A model generated the notes under the pieces. That model was not told the DNA's origin. It saw only the letters and a list, made by a program, of their open reading frames with translations, and searched no databases. A DNA stretch of 37,570 nt from positions 1 through 37,570 of the IMG/VR virus record IMGVR_UViG_3300032516_000077; one strand, 5' to 3'. This document shows, piece by piece, positions 1 to 6,778 of the stretch; position 1 is the stretch's first letter; each line of letters begins with the position of its first letter. The position numbers and the translations under genes were made by a program. This stretch comes from a virus.

Positions 1-117
1 AGCCCTTTGATCGTCGCGCGTTTTCCTGGCTCGTTCGACATGGCAGTCCTCCATGGTTATGAGTCCCGCGAGGATGTCGGAGACTCGTTGTTTTCTTCGG
101 ATCGTGATTCTAATCAT
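1..117 (-). CDS. Edge-truncated short reading frame(s)
   Basis: Two overlapping starts run off the left edge and only one is likely used. The frame starting at 117 (MIRITIRRKQRV...) has its ATG overlapping the stop of the preceding gene (ATGA), the coupling seen throughout this window, but a poor Shine-Dalgarno. A second start at 41, in another frame (MSNEPGKRATIKG...), has GGAGG six bases upstream. Both are open to the window edge. Neither product is recognised and too little is visible to assign a function. Confidence 0.4.
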   Translation of the reverse strand, partial: MIRITIRRKQRVSDILAGLITMEDCHVERARKTRDDQRA

Positions 118-326
118 GCCGCCGCCGGAGGCTGCGATGCCTTAGATTTGTCATCAGACACTCTATCTTCAAGAGCGGTGCCGATTTTCTCGTTTCTCTT
201 GTTTACAACATTTTCAGCAGAAAGCAAAACATCATGCAGGACACCTAATACCCCGATGTCCCCGTGCTCTGCGCCGCAGTTTCCAACCAGTACAGCAATC
301 TTGAATCGATACTCTTCGAGTTTCAT
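114..326 (-). CDS. Small hypothetical phage protein (70 aa)
   Basis: The frame encodes MKLEEYRFKIAVLVGNCGAE... and ends PPAAA. The ATG at 326 is preceded by AAAGGTGGAGTT, a good ribosome binding site. An in-frame ATG at 350 that overlaps the stop of the upstream nuclease gene is an alternative start. No domain is recognised. The central part could form an amphipathic helix and the C-terminus is Ala/Pro/Lys-rich. It lies between the PD-(D/E)XK gene and the left-edge frame in a tight co-directional run, so it is probably an early or accessory phage gene. Confidence 0.5.
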   Translation of the reverse strand: MKLEEYRFKIAVLVGNCGAEHGDIGVLGVLHDVLLSAENVVNKRNEKIGTALEDRVSDDKSKASQPPAAA

Positions 327-346
327 AACTCCACCTTTCATTGTTT

Positions 347-1144
347 TCATGCCGCCGCCCTGCACCACTCAGTGTTGTAGAAGTCGCAGAATTTCGGCGT
401 GCAGAGTACTGACATCGGATTAGCGGGGAAGCACGCCGGGTTCCCGTTGCGTTGAAATGCCTTGACATCGCGCATTATGATCTGACAGATTTCGAGTGCC
501 ATTCCCTCTGCGGAAGCCACGTCATACTCGACGCGAGTCGTTGACGGCTGCGGCTTCTTGATGTCCGCGCGTTGAATGTGACACCCCACGAGCCGCGTTG
601 ACTCAGCACGAAAATTCGACTTCGATATCAGCGAATACCCTCCTAGCTGCGCTTTGCAGGAACGCCAGACGGAACCGAATTTCCAGTCGTAAAGCGAGGC
701 ATCCACGTTGCGCAAATCGAAGCTACCAACGATCATGAAGTCATCCGGTAGTTTCCCGGCGAGCGAGAACTCGACCCGCTCCGGTGATAGCTCCGGGAGT
801 ACGTCGCCGAACCACATTGACACCATGCGCAGCACCTGTTTCTCAGCCGTTGCCATGTTCCGCGTCGTGTCATCGTACTCGATCCCGAACGCCGCGTCGG
901 ACCGAAGTTTCTCAATGGCTGCGACGTGGCCTTCCTCGATCTTCGGGGCCTCACTGATTTTCCTCGTTGCGAGCGTCGACGCCCCACGATGGCATCCGTT
1001 CCCCACTGCCGTGTAGATCCGCCGCCGCTCCTCGCGAGGATGTTTCCCGCCTGAGGATTCGATCAGATCACGGCAGATACGCGGTGCGCACCGACGTGGG
1101 CAGTCGTTGTATCCAGGAAGCGTTGAGCAGTGGATTTCGATCAT
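347..1144 (-). CDS. PD-(D/E)XK nuclease, Cas4/RecB-like with probable Fe-S cluster
   Basis: The 265-aa protein shows the ordered motifs of RecB/Cas4-type nucleases: a conserved His in GNGCHRG, an acidic residue in IVGSFDLR, the D-x-K core in LYDWKFG, and QLGGYSL (QxxxY). It also has a Cys pair near the N-terminus (NDCPRRC) and a C-terminal cluster C-F-P-A-N...C-x4-C...C, the layout of the 4Fe-4S cluster in Cas4 and AddB-type nucleases. These motifs are visible; the function is inferred from the family. The likely role is a phage exonuclease in recombination, replication or genome processing. No Shine-Dalgarno is obvious before 1144, and a TATATT-containing motif ends only five bases upstream, so the exact start, or leaderless translation, is uncertain. 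Confidence 0.75.
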   Translation of the reverse strand: MIEIHCSTLPGYNDCPRRCAPRICRDLIESSGGKHPREERRRIYTAVGNGCHRGASTLATRKISEAPKIEEGHVAAIEKLRSDAAFGIEYDDTTRNMATAEKQVLRMVSMWFGDVLPELSPERVEFSLAGKLPDDFMIVGSFDLRNVDASLYDWKFGSVWRSCKAQLGGYSLISKSNFRAESTRLVGCHIQRADIKKPQPSTTRVEYDVASAEGMALEICQIIMRDVKAFQRNGNPACFPANPMSVLCTPKFCDFYNTEWCRAAA

Positions 1145-1148
1145 GTTA

Positions 1149-1164
1149 CTAATATATGCAATTC
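1149..1164 (-). promoter_or_regulatory. Promoter-like motif shared with 9279-9294
   Basis: On the minus strand this reads GAATTGCATATATTAG. It matches GAATCGCGTATATTAA at 9279-9294 in 13 of 16 positions. Both lie in rare true intergenic gaps of this dense operon, directly upstream of a start codon, and contain a TATATT -10-like core. A phage promoter is plausible; no clear -35 box is seen. Confidence 0.35.
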
Positions 1165-1177
1165 TGGTGAAAAATTA

Positions 1178-1876
1178 TCAGTTCCACTCCGTAAATCCCT
1201 GGCGGCGCAGCGAGTGGAACATGCCGAGACGGTCTGATTTCGGATCAGGGAACACGTACACGTGGTTCTTGGACTGGACCGAGGGATCGACGAGGTGTTG
1301 TTCCCGGCACAGTTTCCGGTAACGTTCCGCATAGTCAGTGTCGTCGCCGCCGTACTTGCCCACGAAGCGGTCGTCGTAGCCCTTGAGGAGGTCAACGTGG
1401 ATCGAGCGTCGTATCGCGAACGTGTTGAAGTGTTGGTCCACGTGGTCCCCGCGTTTGTCCTCGCGTAACCCGTACTGGATCAGCGTCGGCTCGTCGGTCA
1501 CAAGCCTGCCGTCCGCGTCGAGCATGCCTTGACGGCGGCGGAACATCATTTTGTCACCAGTAAACGCAAGGCACTCCTTCACGATTTCCTCGGTGAAGAT
1601 ATGGTCGATGTCGGTCATGAGCAAGTACTCCCCCCGTGCGGCAGCGGCCCCCATGTTGCGCGCCGCCGGCTGTGCCCAGGGCCGAGGGTCGTGGGTCTGG
1701 ATCACGCGGAGGTCGAACTCCACCGGATCGACTGTGATATGCGGGTTCGAGTCGTCGTCCATGAGGATGAATTCCACCAGGTTGTTGTATTTCGGAAGCC
1801 ACGAATTGAACCACAGCATCTGCCGGCGGACGATCTCGTAGGACTCCAGGACAGCGATGATGATCGAGAGTTTCAC
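1178..1876 (-). CDS. GT-A glycosyltransferase (family 2-like)
   Basis: The 232-aa protein begins MKLSIIIAVLESYEIVRRQM, the usual GT2 first strand. It has an acidic MDDDSNP segment, the stretch PAARNMGAAAARGEYLLMTDID that positions nucleotide-sugar and metal (DID = DxD), and a C-terminal GYDDRFVGKYGGDDTDYAERY block like the galactosyltransferase C-terminal region. The start is GTG at 1876, overlapping the previous stop (GTGA), with AAAGGAGGCACT as RBS. It should transfer a sugar from a nucleotide donor; the acceptor is unknown. It is part of a run of translationally coupled glycan genes that continues to 9051. Confidence 0.8.
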   Translation of the reverse strand: MKLSIIIAVLESYEIVRRQMLWFNSWLPKYNNLVEFILMDDDSNPHITVDPVEFDLRVIQTHDPRPWAQPAARNMGAAAARGEYLLMTDIDHIFTEEIVKECLAFTGDKMMFRRRQGMLDADGRLVTDEPTLIQYGLREDKRGDHVDQHFNTFAIRRSIHVDLLKGYDDRFVGKYGGDDTDYAERYRKLCREQHLVDPSVQSKNHVYVFPDPKSDRLGMFHSLRRQGFTEWN

Positions 1877-2094
1877 AGTGCCTCCTTTGGACGTCCTTCA
1901 TTCCATGACGTGATTACCATGTCTGATACTGCGTCAAAAAGCCAAGGAGCATCCTTTCCTATGCAGTAAACTAATCCACAATGACATTTTATTTGATAAT
2001 CCAGAAGGTTATGACAATTGTCCCTGTCCATGTCCTGAGGAGAAACAAACACTGGAGTTCCCCCGCAAATCGGACATTCCTTCATCTTCATCAC
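1873..2094 (-). CDS. Lar-like zinc-ribbon protein
   Basis: This 73-aa protein starts MKMKECPICGGTPVF, with a second pair in KCHCGLVYC and a C-terminal ITSWNEG. The CPxCGG...CxCG...WN layout is that of the Lar (restriction alleviation) family of small phage zinc ribbons. Zinc binding by the Cys pairs is a confident inference; an anti-restriction role is only suggested by the family resemblance. It overlaps both neighbours by four bases (ATGA and GTGA), so it is embedded in the glycosyltransferase operon. It may have been inserted among the glycan genes as an accessory gene. Confidence 0.6.
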   Translation of the reverse strand: MMKMKECPICGGTPVFVSPQDMDRDNCHNLLDYQIKCHCGLVYCIGKDAPWLFDAVSDMVITSWNEGRPKEAL

Positions 2095-2909
2095 AGTATG
2101 CCCCGCTTTCCGGTAATGAGTTCAGGGAAAAACCTGACGTTCCGAGAATCGTACTGGACCCCGTTGATGCCCGGTGATTTCGCGTGGCCGCAGTACATTG
2201 CGAAATGGTAGATTTCGTCGTTGTAGTGGCGCACGCCTACAGGGGGTTTCCCGCGATGGTGCCCACGGTTCCACGGGTCGACCCAGAATCCAGAGTGCGA
2301 CCCCGTCCCCCGTAGTCCCATAGTCCAGTGATTGCCTGAGAATTCAGACCCACATTTCGGGCAACGATGCGGGCGTAGATCGTCGCTGATGACGAACGCG
2401 ATTTCCTGCTTCGGGTCCCATCCCGTGAACTGGACCGCGCGCGCGCATGTCTCAGAGCAGTACCAGTTATGATGGTAGTCGAAGTAATCCGCGGCCTGCC
2501 GACAGTTGCAGACCTGCGTTGTCATCGTGCGCAAGAATTTCTCAGAGCAGAAAAACGCGCGCCCGTGGAAATTCTGATTGTGGCGCCCGTTGTCCTCGTC
2601 GGTGAAAAGAAACGCCTGGTCGCAATCGAGGGCTGCGATGCGGTCGAATACCGAGAGATCCGTGACCGCGATATCGTCGTGCATGAACAGCACGTCTCCG
2701 CCTTGCCATACGTTTTTCAAGTAGTGTTGATAGGCCCCGAATTCGAGGCCGACGTTTTCCCGCGAAATCACGCGCAGAGAACCGGCGACGTGAAACGCCT
2801 CGGGCGTCATCTGGTTGGCGATCACCGTCACGGGATGCCGCTTCGTCACCGTTGACAGCGCGGAATAGACCTCGGGTCGGAAGTACCAACCGCATACGCA
2901 TATGTTCAC
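2091..2909 (-). CDS. Probable glycosyltransferase, rhamnan-synthesis-F-like, with zinc-finger insertion
   Basis: Translation is taken from the GTG at 2909, which overlaps the previous stop (GTGA) and gives MNICVCGWYFRPEV... (272 aa). The much longer open frame to the right is non-coding overlap with the preceding gene. The N-terminal half resembles RgpF-type glycan enzymes: RENVGLEFGAYQHYL followed by GDVLFMHDDIAVTD, where HDD is a DxD-like metal site. The middle carries Cys pairs (VCNCRQ, YCSETC) and a CPKCGSEF knuckle, probably one or two zinc sites. The C-terminal region is rich in Gly, His and aromatic residues. A sugar-transfer function is inferred; the substrate is unknown. Confidence 0.6.
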   Translation of the reverse strand: MNICVCGWYFRPEVYSALSTVTKRHPVTVIANQMTPEAFHVAGSLRVISRENVGLEFGAYQHYLKNVWQGGDVLFMHDDIAVTDLSVFDRIAALDCDQAFLFTDEDNGRHNQNFHGRAFFCSEKFLRTMTTQVCNCRQAADYFDYHHNWYCSETCARAVQFTGWDPKQEIAFVISDDLRPHRCPKCGSEFSGNHWTMGLRGTGSHSGFWVDPWNRGHHRGKPPVGVRHYNDEIYHFAMYCGHAKSPGINGVQYDSRNVRFFPELITGKRGIL

Positions 2910-3622
2910 TTCCAGCCCCTTTCGTTGAATGCCGACGTGCGCTCCGATGTGCCGGGGTGATCGATGTGGAACAGACCGTTTAGGAGTGGTCGGTTGCGTT
3001 CGAGTGCACCCGGCTCGGCGAACATCGCGGAGCAGCGGTTGAACAGATCCGAGTCGTGACGGTTCTTGATGTATGTCTCGTCGTTGCCGCCCACACGCAG
3101 ATAGTCGGCGCGCGTGATGCCCACGAGACCAGTACCATGCCGCCACCCGCCATCCTCGTGCACGCGCGGCATGTCGCCCCGGATGTTGTAGCACTTCGGG
3201 AACCAGGGCGAGCCGTCCTTGACGTTGGCGAAATACTCCTGTACGAAATTCTTGGGTATCTCGATATCGATGTTGTTCAGGAACAGGAACGGGTGATTCG
3301 ACTGGTAGACCGACATGTTCACCGCTGCCGAGATCCATACGCGAGACGGATACTCGTGATGCGGAGGCGTGAACGCGCGGTCGGTGCAGGTATACACAAG
3401 TTCACCCGGCCACTCCTCGCGCAGGCGAGCCGAGAGTGCGCCCACGGATCGAGTCTCGGCCCGGTTGCCGTACTTGTCAACGATGCCCGCGTCACAGATC
3501 GAGAGTTCGAAGTTCTCAGGCCCCGCCGCGCGCATAGACGGAATCATGACGCGAAACAGCTCCTCGGTCCTGTCGAAGTCGTAATACCACGGGTAGAACG
3601 GGACGCATACGCTGATTTTCAC
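2906..3622 (-). CDS. GT-A glycosyltransferase (family 2-like)
   Basis: Starting at the GTG at 3622, which overlaps the upstream stop (GTGA, with AAGGAG upstream), the product begins MKISVCVPFYPWYYDF. It has a DxD-type segment FLNNIDIEIP. The acceptor-side block GGWRHGTGLVGITRADYLRVGG, followed by NRHDSDLFNR, is the galactosyltransferase-like C-terminal motif. About 238 aa is normal for a minimal GT2 catalytic domain. There is no membrane segment, so it should be cytosolic. A further in-frame GTG lies at 3631, but the coupled start is better placed relative to the RBS. Confidence 0.75.
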   Translation of the reverse strand: MKISVCVPFYPWYYDFDRTEELFRVMIPSMRAAGPENFELSICDAGIVDKYGNRAETRSVGALSARLREEWPGELVYTCTDRAFTPPHHEYPSRVWISAAVNMSVYQSNHPFLFLNNIDIEIPKNFVQEYFANVKDGSPWFPKCYNIRGDMPRVHEDGGWRHGTGLVGITRADYLRVGGNDETYIKNRHDSDLFNRCSAMFAEPGALERNRPLLNGLFHIDHPGTSERTSAFNERGWK

Positions 3623-4290
3623 TTGCGACACTCCTTGATGAGGTTTCTAAGATCTGTCAACCATCCGTCACCGAAGTGCCGAAACTCATAGTACCAATGG
3701 AGGGTGACCCACGGAGACGGTGTTTTCTGGATCGACACAAGCGCCCGCTTGGCGAAATTGTAGTCCTTCTGGTTGTGTGCTATCACGGGAACCATGCCCC
3801 CGTATTCCATGTCTGCGTATCCGTACTGGTTGAATTCCTTGTCGCAGGTATGAAGGTACTTCACCCCACGTTCACGCAGAGCGTCAACGAGTTCCTGCGT
3901 GTAGTTGTTGAATGGCGCTATGAAATGCTCCGCGTCGTATCGCTCCGACAGCGACAGCGTTTCGTGCGCCGCGTCGTACTGCGTTAGGCAGTCCGATTTC
4001 GTCATCCCTGAGAACTCACCGCCAGTTGACATCAGCGAGTCAACGAGTCCCTGCCCCCATCGGTCGTGGAGGTGCGTGAATCCGTGCATTACGAGGTGAC
4101 CATTCGCTCCCATGCAGGTATCCGCTACGTCAAGCCAGTGCGCGTCGAGGTGGTACGGAATCGCTCCGAAGTAGTAGTCTACCCCGCAGTCCTTGAGAAC
4201 GTCGAACATCTCGCGCAGACAGCGCTCCGTGTGGACGGGGTCGCGGCCTGGGATGCAGAACGGGTAGTCGTCGATACGAATTTTTGTCAT
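3619..4290 (-). CDS. Polysaccharide-deacetylase-like (NodB-fold) enzyme
   Basis: The start at 4290 overlaps the stop of the methyltransferase gene (ATGA) and gives MTKIRIDDYPFCIPGRDP... (223 aa). Visible motifs fit DUF2334/NodB-type deacetylases: RIDDYP (metal and catalytic Asp), HGFTHLHD (the H-x3-H metal site), and APFNNYTQELVDALRERGVKYLHT, the equivalent of the R-P-x-G/F segment. Such enzymes remove N- or O-acetyl groups from glycans. Lying inside a glycosyltransferase run, it probably tailors the same glycan. The longer open frame to 4500 overlaps the upstream gene and is rejected. Confidence 0.65.
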   Translation of the reverse strand: MTKIRIDDYPFCIPGRDPVHTERCLREMFDVLKDCGVDYYFGAIPYHLDAHWLDVADTCMGANGHLVMHGFTHLHDRWGQGLVDSLMSTGGEFSGMTKSDCLTQYDAAHETLSLSERYDAEHFIAPFNNYTQELVDALRERGVKYLHTCDKEFNQYGYADMEYGGMVPVIAHNQKDYNFAKRALVSIQKTPSPWVTLHWYYEFRHFGDGWLTDLRNLIKECRK

Positions 4291-4772
4291 ATCGGAATTT
4301 CCTCGAAGTCGGACATGGCAACGGTCCAGCATGAATGACGTTTGTCGACGTAGTGATGTTTGAACGTCTGCGCGACTTCGACAACACCGAGTTTCTTCGA
4401 AGGCTCCGCGTCGTGCGCCACGATGAACTCGGTGTGGCCACGTAGCCGATTGATTTCGGGGACATATCGGGAACCTGGGTTGTGGTCCACGAGAGCGCAT
4501 CCTAATTTTTCTTCGTCGATTAGCTTGAGATTTTCCCAGTCAGTCGTTGGGATTACGAAGTGATGATTGTCACCCTCCAAATATCGGAACTCGTCGAGCC
4601 ATTTTTGATCGTGGTCACAGGATACGAGGAGACGCCCTGCGGCCTTGCAGATGTGATGCAAGATCGGTGTGCTGTAGTGTCCGCATCCGATTTCTATCAC
4701 GGTCCCGGTCGAGGCGCAAACGCACGCGACGAGAAGTTCTTGATGCGTTGACCATGGAAATTTTTCAGTCAC
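4287..4772 (-). CDS. Class I SAM-dependent methyltransferase-like protein
   Basis: The GTG at 4772 has GGAGGGCATT upstream and gives MTEKFPWSTHQELLVA... (161 aa). GTVIEIGCGHYSTP is a motif I SAM-binding loop and VSCDHDQKWLDEF the acidic strand that binds the adenosine ribose. FIVAHDAEP further on is consistent with the Rossmann core. It is shorter than many methyltransferases but complete for the core fold. An in-frame ATG at 4784 is the alternative start. It is coupled by ATGA to the deacetylase gene, so glycan methylation is a reasonable inference. Confidence 0.65.
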   Translation of the reverse strand: MTEKFPWSTHQELLVACVCASTGTVIEIGCGHYSTPILHHICKAAGRLLVSCDHDQKWLDEFRYLEGDNHHFVIPTTDWENLKLIDEEKLGCALVDHNPGSRYVPEINRLRGHTEFIVAHDAEPSKKLGVVEVAQTFKHHYVDKRHSCWTVAMSDFEEIPI

Positions 4773-4807
4773 AATGCCCTCCATACAGAATGCTGCGAAG
4801 CGTAAAC

Positions 4808-5401
4808 CTATCGGCGGACGAAAAGATTTTCGGCATAGTCCTGTTCGGTCCTTTCCAGTTTGAATCCCATGCAGTCAAGGGCTCGGATCGCTTTCTCAGC
4901 GTCGACGATTTCGTATGGGACCTCGGGGAGGCGGTGGTGGAACTCGACCGCGATCTGGCGCACCGATTGTGGGATCTCGACGAGCGATTCTATCACCGGG
5001 AACTCAGATCCCTCGATGTCCATTTTCACGATTGACACGTCAGGATACCCGGCGAACAGGTCCGGCAACGATATCGAAATCGACTCATCGCCACCTTGAC
5101 GCCAGACAGAACGGAACGAATGGCAATGCAGAACCTCACCGGTCTTCCCGAACAGTGCGCGCGGCATGAACGTGTAGTTCTCGGGCGTGATGAGTCCAGA
5201 TACGAGACTCCGCTCGATGTGTTCGATTGCGCGTTGTGTAGGATCGAGTCCCACGATGTGACACCCGAACCGACACATCAGTTCCACGTCGAACGTGATG
5301 TCGTTGCCGATGCCCGCGCAGATCGCCGTTGACCCCTGCGGAATCAGCGACGTGTCGATCCAGAATCCACCCCACTCACTACCGAGTCGTTCTATGGACA
5401 T
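4808..5401 (-). CDS. FkbM-family methyltransferase
   Basis: The 197-aa protein has AICAGIGNDITFDVEL as SAM motif I, HIVGLDPTQRAIEHI as motif II, and the FkbM hallmark VSIVKMDIEGSEFPVIESL, followed by AVEFHHRLP. FkbM enzymes O-methylate sugars or polyketides. The ATG at 5401 overlaps the end of the preceding glycosyltransferase gene by ten bases. Its context in the run of glycosyltransferases makes a sugar O-methyltransferase the most likely role, perhaps capping the glycan built by its neighbours. Confidence 0.8.
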   Translation of the reverse strand: MSIERLGSEWGGFWIDTSLIPQGSTAICAGIGNDITFDVELMCRFGCHIVGLDPTQRAIEHIERSLVSGLITPENYTFMPRALFGKTGEVLHCHSFRSVWRQGGDESISISLPDLFAGYPDVSIVKMDIEGSEFPVIESLVEIPQSVRQIAVEFHHRLPEVPYEIVDAEKAIRALDCMGFKLERTEQDYAENLFVRR

Positions 5402-6081
5402 TCGTATTTCGCCTCCCCGGTTGCACTGTAGACCTGTCCGACGAAATCGCGCGGCGTTGGCTTTGGCACGGAAAACGGTCGGCAGTCACCGTATCGCCGG
5501 TAGTCGTCATGGGCGAGGATCTGCGATGGCGGCAGAGCGTCCCAGAGCACGCGCGTTAGGAACGGCTGATCCGACATCCACCCGAAGCGGCCCTCGTATT
5601 TCTGGCGCACGTGGTTCGATCCGTCGCCCATGTAGACCTCGTGTTCCTTGATCGTAAGATCCGACCCAAACGTCTTCGGGAGCAATTGCGGACGACACCC
5701 CCACATGCCGCCCATGATCTCTGCGCCGTGCGCTGGATGGTCGCGCATGACGTGGAGCGCATACGGGCCAGACTCGAACTCGGCCACCGCGTCCCGCTCC
5801 CGCTCGCCGATACGGGAATCCGCGTCGCGAACGCATACAATATCATTGCACCAGGATGTCGCCGGGAGAATCCGCCAGAACAGCCCCGAACTCACAATGA
5901 TAGATTTCTTGATTTGGTACGCCACTCCACTGACACCGAGTTCATACATGGTATCGATCGGACAGTGTATCATCACCGTCCATCCCGGATACCATTTCGC
6001 CGCGAGTTCCACGTTTGCCCGCATGCCATCGAGATATTTCGGGTCGTTGCCCCAGAGCGAGAACGAGAGGATTTTACGCAT
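5392..6081 (-). CDS. GT-A-type glycosyltransferase
   Basis: The 229-aa protein starts MRKILSFSLWGNDPKYLDGM, and the metal/nucleotide-sugar site is DIVCVRDADSRIGERER. HVMRDHPAHGAEIMGGMWG downstream is the pattern in small GT-A transferases whose D-x-D-S-R motif lies mid-protein. There is no signal peptide or membrane segment. The ATG overlaps the end of the upstream gene by eight bases, consistent with coupled translation. Family and fold are inferred from the motifs; donor and acceptor are unknown. Confidence 0.7.
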   Translation of the reverse strand: MRKILSFSLWGNDPKYLDGMRANVELAAKWYPGWTVMIHCPIDTMYELGVSGVAYQIKKSIIVSSGLFWRILPATSWCNDIVCVRDADSRIGERERDAVAEFESGPYALHVMRDHPAHGAEIMGGMWGCRPQLLPKTFGSDLTIKEHEVYMGDGSNHVRQKYEGRFGWMSDQPFLTRVLWDALPPSQILAHDDYRRYGDCRPFSVPKPTPRDFVGQVYSATGEAKYECP

Positions 6082-6778
6082 GACTCATAGCCTCCCGGAC
6101 GCGGGGCGCGTACTCTTCGGCGATCTGAATAGCGCGGCGCATACCAGCGGTGAATGTCGATCGTGTTGCGCGGAGTCGTTCCCGAGTTTCGTCGCCCGCG
6201 CACGAAGAATGCTCGTGCCTGAGTATGACGTCCGGAAGGTATACGTCAGTCCTGGTTTTGCGCGCGAGTTCTGTCCAGACGACGTCGATGAAATCCATCG
6301 GAAATTCTTCCGACATGAACGGCCCGCCGGTCGCCTCGACCATTTTCCGCGTTGTAAACACGTTGACGAAGATTTTTCCATGCTGGATATAGTCGTCGTT
6401 GAGCGACACCACGGCCCAGCCGTTGCGCGCGTTGATTTCTCGAAGAATGCGTTCGTCCCAGCCCGGCGTGGCGAATACCATGTCGTCTCCTACCATGGAG
6501 ACTACAGCGTCGTGCGCGTTTATATGCGCCCGGTAAAGGTCGTTGTACATCTTCCCTAAGTGTGGGGCAGGTTGATTCCAGTATGTCATATAGAGCGGAA
6601 TGCAAAGCGCATGCGTTAAGAGATATGCTCGCGTCTCATAATCATCTTCATCAACCATCAACGTCAAGCACAGCGAATCAACATTCTTCGCCGTAGCCAC
6701 CGCGGACTCGATGAACTTCGCGAGGTGCGGAACGCGCTTCCGAGTTGGCAACACCAGGTTTATTCGGTCGTAGGTCAT
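6074..6778 (-). CDS. GT-A-type glycosyltransferase
   Basis: The 234-aa protein has the GT2-like opening RINLVLPTRKRVPHLAKF. LTLMVDEDDYETRAY comes from the first nucleotide-binding strand, and the metal site is VVSMVGDDMVFATPGWDE. A C-terminal ILRHEHSSCAGDETRERL contains the late catalytic His/Asp area. It is linked to the large GT9-GT4 gene by an ATGA overlap. With its neighbours it provides several successive sugar-transfer steps. The acceptor cannot be read from sequence. Confidence 0.75.
   Translation of the reverse strand: MTYDRINLVLPTRKRVPHLAKFIESAVATAKNVDSLCLTLMVDEDDYETRAYLLTHALCIPLYMTYWNQPAPHLGKMYNDLYRAHINAHDAVVSMVGDDMVFATPGWDERILREINARNGWAVVSLNDDYIQHGKIFVNVFTTRKMVEATGGPFMSEEFPMDFIDVVWTELARKTRTDVYLPDVILRHEHSSCAGDETRERLRATRSTFTAGMRRAIQIAEEYAPRVREAMSHA

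Noticed and set aside
2910-3338. Long upstream extension of the RgpF-like frame
   Set aside because: It overlaps the preceding glycosyltransferase gene; the GTG at 2909 with the GTGA overlap is the natural start.
5648-6559. 303-aa plus-strand open frame opposite two glycosyltransferase genes
   Set aside because: It is antisense to coupled genes with clear GT motifs; its sequence shows no domain.
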